Source: Pseudoscleropodium purum
Taxonomy: Eukaryota; Streptophyta; Bryopsida; Hypnales; Brachytheciaceae
Direction of reading: 5' to 3'
Length of the DNA: 64,000 nt
Assembly: GCA_963969395.1 (NCBI GenBank)
Contig: OZ017797.1
Location: 24,862,001-24,926,000, forward strand
A program made the translations under genes and the position numbers. This document shows, in pieces, positions 12,752 through 22,502 of the stretch. Each line of letters begins with the position of its first letter. Position 1 is the stretch's first letter. A model generated the notes under the pieces. It was not told the origin of the DNA and made no database searches. It saw only the letters and a program-made list of their open reading frames with translations.

Positions 12752-12934
12752 CAGGGTTGACACGACGTCCGGACGTGGACGCTGTGTCCGCAGCGTCCGC
12801 TGACATTCGCGGACGCCGTCCGGCCGTCCGCCTGCCGACGGCGGGAGGGACGTTGTGTCCGCTGGCGTCCGTGTGTCCGAACGTCCGGGTTACGGACGCT
12901 ATTTTGGGGTGGACGTAGAGATTCGTCAACCCTA
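12752..12934 (+). mobile_element. hAT-type miniature element, GC-rich, copy 2
   Basis: A 183-bp element beginning CAGGGTTGAC and ending GTCAACCCTA, flanked by the perfect 8-bp repeat TTACATAT (12744-12751 and 12935-12942). It shares the block GCTATTTTGGGG and the end GATTCGTCAACC with the copy at 9821. It is shorter because of interior deletion. CGTCCG motifs repeat throughout. Confidence 0.87.
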
Positions 12935-13719
12935 TTACATATAATCATGTTTCACACTTTTAAAGCACCCTATATTATATATAATTTATTTACAAATTTT
13001 ATTCAAAATGAATATATTAAACCCTATATTTTATCACAAATAGTTCCTAGGTTTTTTGACAATGTCATTCTCAAGTAAAAACTCTGTCTTGGGTGATTTT
13101 TCAAAGTCAAAGACTCCAAGAGATGCTCATTGTAGATTGTTGAGAGAGAAACCTAACTAAATCAAAGGCCATTCCAAAAAAAAAATCCATAGGTGTGTAA
13201 GAGGTTGATTGATTGAAGAATATAATGAATGACACTACAAGGAAATGAGCATTTTATGAGTGCCAAAATATGACTAGGGATGATTGGCGATTGTTCATAG
13301 TCATATCCTAAGAGTCCTAAACTTTGTGGAAAAATATGATTGCAAAACATGACTGGCAGTCATATTTTGTCTTTCTACACTACAAGTATATAATATACAT
13401 CCATTGAAAACAACTAACATTTTATAGAGAATGGTATGAAATGTATTACAGGACCACCAATCATATTTGCCAATTATATTTTTGCATATATGACTACATG
13501 CAGTTATATTCTATAGCCACATTTTTGTAGGTTCACATTTTTTTTGAAGTTTTTTTTTTTCGGGTAGTCTCCTAAAAATTTGGGCAACCTAAAAGAAATG
13601 TAAATAAATTATTGCTCAAAATTGTAAAATCCTAGCCATTGTTTTTTGGGGATCTTGAAATCCTAGCCGTCAATTTTTAGGGTTTTGAAATCCTAGCTGC
13701 CACTTCATTTGCTTCATCT

Positions 13720-14290
13720 TCTTTGTTTTTTTTGTTTTTTTTTTAACTTTTGTTTCTTCTTCCTTCTTTTGTTTTTTGAAGTTCTAATTGTTGTGTTGTT
13801 GTGTTTTAGTTGTTGTTTAGTTATTGAGGTTCTAATTGTTGTTTCTTAGTTGTTACTAATTTGTTATTGCTTCTTACATCTTAGTTGTTGCTAGTTTGTT
13901 GTTGTTTTATAGTTGTTGCTAAGTAATTTGTTGTTGTTTCTTAGTTGTTGTTAGTTTGTTGTTGTTAGTTTGTTGTTGTTAGTTTATTGTTGCTTCAAAG
14001 TTGTTACTAGTTTGTTATTGATTTTTAGTTGTTGTCTCTTAATTATTGCTTCAAAATTGTTACTTCAAGGTTATTATTTCAAGATTGTTGCTTCAAGTTG
14101 GATCTTAATTCTTGCTTAATTGTTGTCTTTTAGACATTATTTTCTATTGTTTGTTATTTCTTGCCTCTTATTATCTTTTATTGCATCTTAACTTGTCTTA
14201 TTCCTACTTCTAATTGGTTTTTAGTTTTAGTTTTTGTTGCCTCTTGTTATATCTTAGTTTTTACTTCTTACTATCTTTTAGTACAAACTT
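13720..14290. repeat. T/G-rich low-complexity tract (TTAGTTGTTG-like)
   Basis: A long run of variants of TTAGTTGTTG and TTGTTG with TTC interruptions, densest at 13790-14110. It is simple-sequence expansion and not coding. Confidence 0.7.
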
Positions 14291-14304
14291 GAACAAAAAA
14301 AAAA

Positions 14305-14440
14305 TTCACTATAATCATATGCTACATAAACCAAAATATGACTCACTATAGTCATATCCCATATCACTCAAAATATGATAAGCCGCAGTCATATTTCATA
14401 TCACTCAAAATATGACTCACTACAATCATATTCTATATAG
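14305..14440. repeat. Degenerate tandem repeat, about 54 bp per unit
   Basis: The core AAAATATGACTCACTA followed by AATCATAT or AGTCATAT and ATATCACTC recurs two to three times. Related AGTCATAT motifs are scattered from 13260 to 13510. Confidence 0.5.
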
Positions 14441-14465
14441 AATTTTTACAACCTAGTCATGTTAC

Positions 14466-14562
14466 AAGCCGACCACGTGGGCAAGTGCCTCAAAGGGGAT
14501 TTGAACCTTGGACCTCATGTTTGGAGGTCCAAGGTTCCAACCATTGAACCACCTAAATATTT
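14466..14562 (-). mobile_element. SINE-like tRNA-derived sequence
   Basis: Read on the minus strand it has a pol III A-box-like stretch, TGGTTCAATGG (complement of about 14541-14551). It also has a B-box, GGTTCAAATCC (complement of 14498-14508). Between them CCTTGGACCT and AGGTCCAAGG form a 10-bp stem. The AGGTCC...GGTTCAAATCC head is common in plant SINEs. It lacks a proper acceptor stem, so it is not a working tRNA gene. Confidence 0.5.
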
Positions 14563-14630
14563 AAGTGACCACACAAGAACTAGAATTTTATATATTTAGT
14601 TTTTTCACTGTTTTTTCATGTGTTTTGTAT

Positions 14631-14987
14631 TTTCAGCGGACTTTAGAGGTCATTTATTCATAGTAGAACACATTTTTTCAAAAAAATTGAAACTAAGAAA
14701 AGTTGTAAATTCAAAACAAATTTCATCTCCAAAAATCTGTTTGTGATTTCAATTCTCCAATCAAAAGTTATGGACAAAAATCAGAGAAGATGTTTGAAAA
14801 TGTCAAAATAAATGTTCCTAACTACCCCTCTCTGATTTTTGTCTATAACTTTTTATTGGAGAATCGAAATCACAAACGGATTTTTAGAGGTGAAATTTAT
14901 CTTGAATTTACAACTTTTCTCAATTTTAAGGTTTTTGAAATTTTTTATTGTACTATGCGAGAATGGACTCTAAAGTCTGCTGAATTG
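14631..14987. repeat. Long inverted repeat (hairpin of about 165-bp arms)
   Basis: The left arm (about 14631-14789) and right arm (about 14827-14987) are near-complementary along their whole length, with a spacer of about 37 bp. Matching blocks include TCAGCGGACTTTAGAG against CTCTAAAGTCTGCTGA, and CAAAAATCAGAGA against TCTCTGATTTTTG. It is a fold-back element or a recent inverted duplication, and its transcript would be a long double-stranded hairpin. Confidence 0.75.
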
Positions 14988-15527
14988 AAAAAAGACTGAA
15001 TTTCACATGATTAATTTTTTTTAAATCATTATACTTAAATTCTCAAATATTCCAAAAAGATTCCAAAGATTCCAAAAATATTCTTAAAAGATTTCAACTT
15101 CGACAAAAACTTGTTGATTTGGTCATTGTACTATTCAAATTAACAGAAAGAATTTGTCATTTTGTTGATTTTCATAAAAAGTTACAAAATAATCATTCTA
15201 TTGTCCCAAATAACAAAAATCAGTTGAATTTCTGTTGTTTTGGTCATGCATTTCTAGTAGTGAATGCACCTCCCTTGATTTCAAGGCCTTGAAACCAATC
15301 TTCCATTATTTCGATCCTTGTAAGCATTGGCATGCATGTTGCTAACTATTCATAATTGCATTTGTTCAAAATAGACAAACTCTTTTTTGTGAAAATATGA
15401 AAAATGGGCCTCCAAATTTAGTGAAAGATGGGCCTTAAAAATTTGGTTGCATAAAAAATTCATGATGTGACCACATAGAAAACATTGAAATGCTTGTATT
15501 GACCATTTAGAGTACCACTACCTTGTG

Positions 15528-15727
15528 CACTACAAAGGAAAGGGATGTTTTAAGTATAGTCCTAGTAGTTAGCCCTATAAATAATGACCTTTTTAGAGAT
15601 TTTTAATATAATATTATTGTAAAAAGATGTATATCTAGCAAAATTTTACTAAAAATCTCTTAGAAGGTCATTAATTGTAGGACTATGCTACTAGGACTAT
15701 ACTTAAAACATGCCTTCTCTTGTAGTG
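15528..15727. mobile_element. CACTA-ended miniature element, 200 bp
   Basis: Begins CACTACAAAGGAAAGGGATG and ends CATGCCTTCTCTTGTAGTG, with about 80-bp imperfect inverted arms that also share AAGTATAGTCCTAGTAG. The ends resemble En/Spm CACTACAAGAA termini. No clear 3-bp duplication is seen. Confidence 0.65.
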
Positions 15728-17617
15728 TAGCTAAATTGAATTTTGAGGGAGTTCAATTTCTTAAAATATTTTCCAATAAATTTTCCTATGAAGATAAATA
15801 GAATTGGCATCTAATGCAAGTCATCTCATATTTTTTAGACTTTGGTGGAATTAGTTCTGAATTTTGAAGTTAGAATCACATGAAGCTCTTAAAGTGTTCA
15901 CCCCTAATATGTTCACCTTAGAGACAATGACAAATGCAATTGGTACATTGAAGAAAGTACTTTGTATTTTTATGTTAAAGTACACTTTTGTAAATTGATT
16001 GCTTTAAGATAGATAACCTTATTTAACTATAATTGAGTATAATTACTACTAGTAGTTCAACCATTGCAACAATAATCCATTGTATAAGAAAATGTAGAAT
16101 ACTCTTCAATCTACTAAAACTATATTTTGAACTCAATTGTACTTTCAAAATATGTATGAAAATTTCGAAAGAATCAAAACATGACCATCCATTCAAATAA
16201 AAACATGAAAGTGAATTGAGGCATTGCGCATTAATAGAATGAATTATTAAACATAAAATTTCTTTTGGAGATTTTATTTGCAAGTGAAAGAGGATTCAAA
16301 TATATTTTAGTATATATTATTTGGATACCATATAAATAAGTTATAAAATATTAAAGTATTGAAAGTAGGTTAACAAAAATTGGTCCTAGAGTCTCTTGGG
16401 CTCTTATGTTGTGATTGTGTGCATCTTGTATCATCAATATCTAGGTTTTTAGTATCACTTTTCATTCAAATGTGGCTACCACATTTTGAGCATTGATGAT
16501 TATAGGAGCATATACCTTAACCCCTCAAAGACCAAACTGTATTTTTTTAGTTGCATAGAAATTCGGGACATATGCATGTGACCTTAGATTTTTATGTTTT
16601 TGGTCTAAATTTTAATATAAGGTAGGAAAGAGGAATATATTTCATATGCACTAAATTTCATGACATTTAGAAATATGAGGCAGAAGTTATAGCCTAATAT
16701 ATTACTTTTTTTTGTAACTAGGTAGTTCGGGCAGATCGGGAATTAACACTCTTTTCAGAAAAAAAATTTGAAATTGGTTTCTAAAGTCATATATACAGAA
16801 AAAGCTTTCAAATATTCCATTTGGATCAATGAGTCAAAGGTTATGAGGATTTTTGATTTGTAGGTAGTTAAAGATTCCCTACTCTAAAATAAACTTTGAA
16901 GTCCTTCATCTTATCCGATTTTCAATATTTTTGGAAAAAAATAAAATCATAGGATGTTTATTGTTTATTACAACACTTCAAAAATTGGAATTGTCATTTT
17001 TCAATTTCATAATTAAATTCTTAATAATTTAGTATTTTGAATCATTCTCTCTACTACCTATTTACTATGTTTTTCGTATATTTTGTACAATTTCAAATGA
17101 TCTGAAATTTTTCAAACATGTGTAAAACTTGTCTAGGAAAAATAATCCAAATAAGCACCACCATTTTGGCCATTTTTTCATAGAAAAGTGAGCTTGTGAA
17201 GTGTAGCTGCTTTATTTTTTGCAGGGCCCAAAAAATGATTTCAATGAATTTCAATGCTAATATCTTACAATTCACATGGTGGAAATTTTTGAAATTTTTA
17301 TCACATATTCTTAAGTCAGAATAATACAAGATCCTATGGTTACATGTGTCAAAAAAAATTCAAAATTTTGTTACTTGTACTAAAAATGACAGTTTTTGAG
17401 TGTTTTCGGTGAAAACATAGTCATAAAATTTTAGGGGTTAATTCTCACTCTTCAAATATTGCAAAGGCAAAAGGTCATATATTTGTCACATTTGTCACAC
17501 TTATACAACTCTATGGTGAAAATATTATAGTTTAATATTCTAATCAAATCCATTTGTTGATTTGTTAAAAACAAATATAGTTAAATAAGAAGGTCATCAC
17601 ACCATCATCAACCAATC
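15728..17617. other. AT-rich intergenic sequence
   Basis: No gene or defined element that I can support. Open frames here are short, AT-rich and without motifs. Confidence 0.35.
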
Positions 17618-17620
17618 TAA

Positions 17621-17953
17621 GGGGCGCTTCACACATGGGCTGACCAAGTTGAAAGGCCGTGGGAGTTCATGGCTAAACTTTGGGTGAGAGTCCAAAGAAA
17701 TGGGCAATAAATGGTAAAATTCAACGAACTCTCGACTAGAGTTTGTGTGGCGACCCAAACTTTGGTTGAGAGTCTATAGCAAGGCCATCGCCATGTAGGA
17801 ATTTGGGCTACCATATAGGCAGTTTGGAGGGCAATGGACTTTGGATTGTGCCGCCTTGTGTGAAGAGTCGAGAGGCCAAAGTTGGGGTTTTGTGAAATCT
17901 AATTGGTGGAGACCAACGGACTTTCAACCTTCAGCCTATGTGTGAAGCGGCCC
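17621..17953. mobile_element. PIF/Harbinger-type MITE, 333 bp
   Basis: Begins GGGGCGCTTCACACATGGGC and ends with the inverse (GCCTATGTGTGAAGCGGCCC). The arms of about 40 bp also share TTGAAAG and CCGTGG-like blocks. The 3-bp direct repeat TAA flanks it (17618-17620, 17954-17956), as in the PIF/Harbinger (Tourist) group. There is no transposase inside. Confidence 0.72.
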
Positions 17954-17956
17954 TAA

Positions 17957-19000
17957 TATGAAAAGGGATTTCTGAGGTTGAATTCACATGTTAAGACCAT
18001 AGAGGCCGTTCCCAAAGGACATAGCCTAAGTAAACAAGATTATCTTTTGTTCATGTATATATATACAATATTTATCTCAATTTTGATAAATTGATAAAAA
18101 AATCAAGGTTGTCTTTTAAAGATTTAAGCATCACATTGCATGAATGAATGAGAAGTTATTTAGAAGAATGATTTGTCATTAAGACCTCCATTTATCATCC
18201 CCAAAATGGACTTTGGAGAGATCCAAATAACACTCCAAACTTTCCCTTTGATTCCATTCTTCTTTTCAATTGAACCCTAAATGCTCAAGGCACCAAATTC
18301 TAATGTTGAAAATAATATGGAGTTAAATGAAACCTAACCAAAATTCTATTTTTAGTAATTTATATATTTTTAATTTCTTTTTTATGTCTAATTTTAGCAT
18401 AAAAAATAATTTTAAAAATGATTGATTATGATTTTTTTTCATTCAAAATTGTGTGCACAAGTGTCCATTGTAATCTTGACTTTCCATAGTATTGAAGGCT
18501 TGTGAAAATTAGCCTCAAATACGCTAGATATTGGAAAAAATATCACATTAGAAATTCATTTAAAAAAAATTATAGAGTAGATTTTGAGAAGCCACAAATT
18601 GATTGTAGTTATGTATGTTAGTCCTTTTATCATTGTATTTTTTTGGTGACCAATTTTTTAGATTTGACATGTGAAAAGAGGATTGAAAGACTTCAAAACA
18701 CTTTCGTAGTTTTAACACCCTCATGATTAAACATTATAATCTTTCAATTCATAAATGATATCATTGTGTTTTCTTTTTCTCTGTGATGTGTAACATATTT
18801 AGTTTGAATTTGTACGCTCACAATTCAAAAAAACTTGATACAAGTTAGCAAAACGTTGGCTTTTTGTTCAATTTAGAGCAAATTCCTACCCGCCCAAGGT
18901 TTGAGCAGGGTATAGTATTGTGTACCTGCTCACGATGTTCCACAGGGTATATCAGGGTATCAAGTGAATTAACCCCGGTCTTCTACTCGTCTTCCTTCGA
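17957..19000. other. Intergenic sequence upstream of the bL28m gene
   Basis: AT-rich until about 18880, then more balanced composition leading into the gene. It probably contains the promoter and 5' leader, but no TATA box or start site can be fixed. Confidence 0.3.
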
Positions 19001-19702
19001 ATGACGGAGGGTTTAGGGTTTCCAAGTTCGGGCGATGGTGGAGGGTTGTGCAGGACGCTCCGAAATTCTTTGCAGCATTGTGCACGAGGCTTCGAGTCTC
19101 TCGTCAAGATGTCTGCAGCCAGAGTGGTGATGGGGCGTGCGAAGCGGGGCTTGTACGCAGGTCGCCACATTCAATTTGGCAACCAAGTCAGTGAAGACGG
19201 TGGCAACAAGTGAGTTCTCCACAGACTTGTTTTTCTTTTGGTTTTCATCGCAATTACATCTCTCGATATCCAAGACCATGCAATTTTTAGTGGGTGCAGT
19301 AGTCTCCTCTAGGTTTTGATTTTAAGCAATTTGTGTCATTCGGGGGACTGCAGATCACGCCGGACATGGAAACCTAATGTGCAAACGAAACGGATTTTTA
19401 GCTTAGGATTGGATCGGTACATCAGAGTGAGCATTACCATGCATGCTCTGCGTTGCATTGACAAGGCAGGGGGGTTGGATGAGTATCTACTGACCACTCC
19501 CGAACACAAACTGGATAATGACTTGGCTCGGGACTGGAGGAGAAGGATTGCGGCAGTGTATTACAATTTATACAACACGGAAATTGCCACCCTGACTGTG
19601 AAGCCTGGTATGGAGGACCAATTGCCTCGACACCTTCAAGCCAGGACAAGAGGATTAACGCTAGAGCAGTTGAACGCCTTTGAAGGTCGCAGTGCATCAT
19701 AG
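19001..19702 (+). CDS. Mitochondrial ribosomal protein bL28 (L28 family)
   Basis: Component of the large subunit of the mitochondrial ribosome. It has two exons, 19001-19209 and 19354-19702. The donor is AA|GTGAGT and the acceptor TGCAG|ATCACG, in phase 2, and the product is 185 residues. The L28 signature follows a short N-terminal extension: MGRAKRGLYAGRHIQFGNQ at residues 44-62, then SEDGGNK before the splice. Exon 2 continues with RRTWKPNVQTKRIF and HALRCIDKAGGLDEYLL, the known plant mitochondrial L28 sequence. The first 43 residues are rich in S, G, R and L and could be a targeting sequence; Met37 is an alternative start. The frame is intact and more GC-rich than its surroundings, so it should be functional. 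It stands alone among transposon remnants. The plant assignment follows from knowledge of the family; the mitochondrial location is inferred from it. Confidence 0.92.
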
Positions 19703-20287
19703 GGGTAAGATTTGATCAGAATGGCAGTTCGTTTCTTCAAAATTATGTGGTAGGGCGGGATACCTTGAACGAGGCAGTCCTAGTTGTTGGGATACCCTAA
19801 AAATTTATTTAGGCCTTCTGGAATTCAGGCAATTGGAAATTGCCAGACTTCTATACTATTGCTGCGGACACCCTTCGCAGAGGATCGCTCTTGAATGGTG
19901 TGGCTCATTGGTATCATAGTGTAAATCATTGAACATGAGGCGACACTTGCTGTGTTTTCTCTGCTGTCAGCAAAGAATTGCAGCACTTATCTTCATTTCT
20001 CATTTTTATGGCTATAGAATCTTCCTGAACATGGGGTTGCTTCCTGGACTACGTAGGTGTCCGCTTTTCAGTGTGTTGCCCCACATCGACGATTAGTGTG
20101 AGAATAACAATGGATGTGGCCCGTATCACAATTATGCACTCACATAAAGCTTATTGAGAAAGAGAATTTCAGTACGCGACGTATTTCTTTGGAAAGTTTG
20201 CAACTGGAGCTTTATCGGTGCTGTTGCAAAGTCGTAGGAGTGACATGCATCTGTACAATACATACAAGTCTGTTGGACAAATTCTAC

Positions 20288-20789
20288 GTAAGGTAGGTAG
20301 ACACATTGTCGTCCCTTTTAGACCAATCGGATTCACAAATGAGCGAATCAGAGAAATTTTCGCATGTATTGCCGTCAAAATGAGTATAAAGACAACACAT
20401 TTACAGGTGGTCAAAAGTAAAAACATACAACTTTTCCATTGTTGTTCCAATGGTGGACTATTCTTGTTCATTTGTATTCTTATGTAGCTCTCTTCAACTC
20501 CCTACAAAGTTGGAATGATATTCAGGAATAATGGATGAACCTTTTGCTATGTGTAGAATGTGCAGTTGGAATGATATTCAGGAATAATGGATGAACCTTT
20601 TGCTATGTGTAGAATGTGCATAGTGGTGTTCATTGAAATTATAAAATTGTGACTTTTCAACTCTTTCAACAATTCCACATTGAATTTGTCACAAAACCAA
20701 CCCTTAAAAAGTTTTTGCTACATGAAGTTAGAATGCAATACAATAGGGTGCAATTGGGGAAGAGGTGAGTATGAGTCTACCTACCTTAC
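20288..20789. mobile_element. Element with 15-bp perfect terminal inverted repeats
   Basis: GTAAGGTAGGTAGAC at 20288-20302 is exactly inverted at 20775-20789. The 502-bp interior has no transposase and contains a perfect 56-bp tandem duplication. No target duplication was recognised. The ends resemble those of the element at 28492 (AAGGTAGACGTACC). Confidence 0.45.
20509..20620. repeat. Perfect 56-bp tandem duplication
   Basis: Two identical 56-bp units (20509-20564 and 20565-20620), each beginning GTTGGAATGATATTC and ending AGAATGTGCA. The identity implies a recent event, or an assembly artefact. Confidence 0.9.
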
Positions 20790-21562
20790 AGTATTTGTCT
20801 TTCAGCTTTTTCAAATTGATTGATAGCCTGGTTTGCTGTCCTCTGCACAATGCAGTAACTTATTGTTGAATATTGCTTTCCTGGGCAGAACTGAAGAAGT
20901 TTTAGAATCAGATGCATAGCTGCTCTTTGCTCTTTGTCAGCTCTCCGATCAACTGGAAAGTACGATATAGACATTCTCGGTTCACCAAGATTTATGTCCA
21001 GTAACCATTTTAACTCTAATTTCACCAATTATCTGTAATTCATAATCTTCTTACATCAATCTTTCGATAATGTCGTTGGGTCAATTCTCTGCCGGAAACT
21101 AAAGTTTGGTTTCATTGATCGTACATATCGATCGAAAGCTCTTTGGTTTGATCAAAGAGCAAAACTAGGAATTCGTTTGTAAGAAACCGGACATTCAAGC
21201 ATCAAAATCAATACAAAAAATTTGTCAATGGAAAGAAGATGCATTCGTCCAAGGGTCCTACCACTGCAAAGTAATTCTTCATTATAAACCGTGACAAATT
21301 GTTCAAAATAATGATTGCCTTCATACCGTTGAGACCTTTTGCTGACGTGAATATACCAGTTACTTTCACAACCGCATACATCTGTATGAAGACAGGTTTT
21401 ACGGTACTGGACAACCTGAGTTTCTTTCAAAAATTGTTTCATGAAGAGGAGTTGTAGTGCCGCAAAAGCAATTCGATACATTCTGGGTACTCTGGAGGCA
21501 TAAATGAAACACCGACTACAAGCAGTAAGTATCTTACGGAGGATTCCAGTCCTGTGTATCAT
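20790..21562 (-). other. Unassigned open frames
   Basis: Minus-strand frames 21562-21152 (with KETQVVQYRKTCLHTDVCGC and RYEGNHYFEQFVTVYNEELL) and 21028-20786 (with PVDRRADKEQRAAMHLILKL) have protein-like composition. No family is recognised and no splice model joins them convincingly. They may be a decayed gene or chance frames downstream of the bL28m gene. Confidence 0.25.
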
Positions 21563-22441
21563 TGGTATTTCATTGCTGAAAAGCTAAAAATCATTGGTTT
21601 AAATCATGGGGTCGTGACAACAATATATCCGATGATCACTCATATATGGGCTACGCTGTTTGGTCTACTTAGTAAGGGGGGCTACTGAATTTTAAAGTCG
21701 AAAAAAAAATACTAGATTACAAATTTAAAAGCCAAAAAATCACTTGGTGACAACTCCTACGCTTAGAGCATGGTCATCATCACACACTTTAAAATGGCCC
21801 TTAAAATCACTATTTCTTCTTAAGTTTAGTTGCATTATCCTTTATTCTACTTGGTGAGTGGTTACTCGACTATTTTGGGGCCATGTTTGGCGAGCAACAA
21901 TAAAGGACAAGGAAATTGAGGGCTCTTCAAAATTAGATGGAAAGTTTGAGTGTGCCAAGTTGGGTGTGTAACAATGGCCATGCTCTTAATTAAGATGCCT
22001 TCTTTTCTCTACTACAGTATCCTTTGAAAAGAGACATGTAGAAATCTTGTTAGTTAATTAACCACCCTACAAATAAAAAATAAAATAAAGAAAAAACATA
22101 ATTTGTCCACCTGCCAAAACTAAAACCAAAAAAACTTTGATATAGATTTGATATGTGGAATACATACAAAATGTATATGGTATATATATAAAATACAAAT
22201 GTTGTATGAAATATTAGTATTGTATGATATGTAGGTACATGTATGTGATACAGAATATAGAATACATGATATTGATTGTAATATGGCATGTTCAAAAAAT
22301 ATATATAGGTGGAGGCATGAAAAAAATATAGATATGGAGGGTTATTAATTCACTCATTTATTAATCCTCAAAGGACATTGCAAGTCTCACAAGCATTGTG
22401 AAAGTCAAAACTTGAATTTTCACATAGTTCTTGATATTACA
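21563..22441. other. AT-rich intergenic sequence
   Basis: Contains TATA/TGTA-rich low-complexity sequence at about 22130-22310. No gene is seen. Confidence 0.35.
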
Positions 22442-22502
22442 ATTTTGATCTTTCAAGATGTTATCTTTTATGTTTGAAGATAACATCTTGAAAGATCAAA
22501 AT
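22442..22502. repeat. Perfect 26-bp hairpin
   Basis: The arms 22442-22467 and 22477-22502 are exact reverse complements (ATTTTGATCTTTCAAGATGT...), with a 9-nt loop. It could be the tip of a fold-back element or a small-RNA precursor. It is not a bacterial-type terminator context. Confidence 0.85.

Larger units (their letters stand above)
13233..15262. mobile_element. Candidate non-autonomous CACTA-like element (about 2 kb)
   Basis: The left end CACTACAAGGAAATG is echoed in inverse at the right end (CATTTCTAGTAGTG). CACTA at both ends is the mark of the En/Spm group. The expected 3-bp target duplication is not clean (TGA against AAT), so the outer limits are tentative. The interior holds T-rich low-complexity sequence, a degenerate tandem repeat, a SINE-like stretch and a long hairpin, and no transposase. 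Confidence 0.35.

Noticed and set aside
14466..14562. A functional tRNA gene
   Set aside because: A- and B-box-like motifs are present but there is no acceptor stem or proper anticodon arm, so SINE-derived sequence fits better.
19013..19279. Minus-strand gene overlapping bL28m
   Set aside because: It is the antisense shadow of the conserved L28 exon.
20790..21562. Replication-protein-like OB-fold gene
   Set aside because: A faint resemblance in one frame is not sustained over neighbouring residues, and the alternative frame is equally open.
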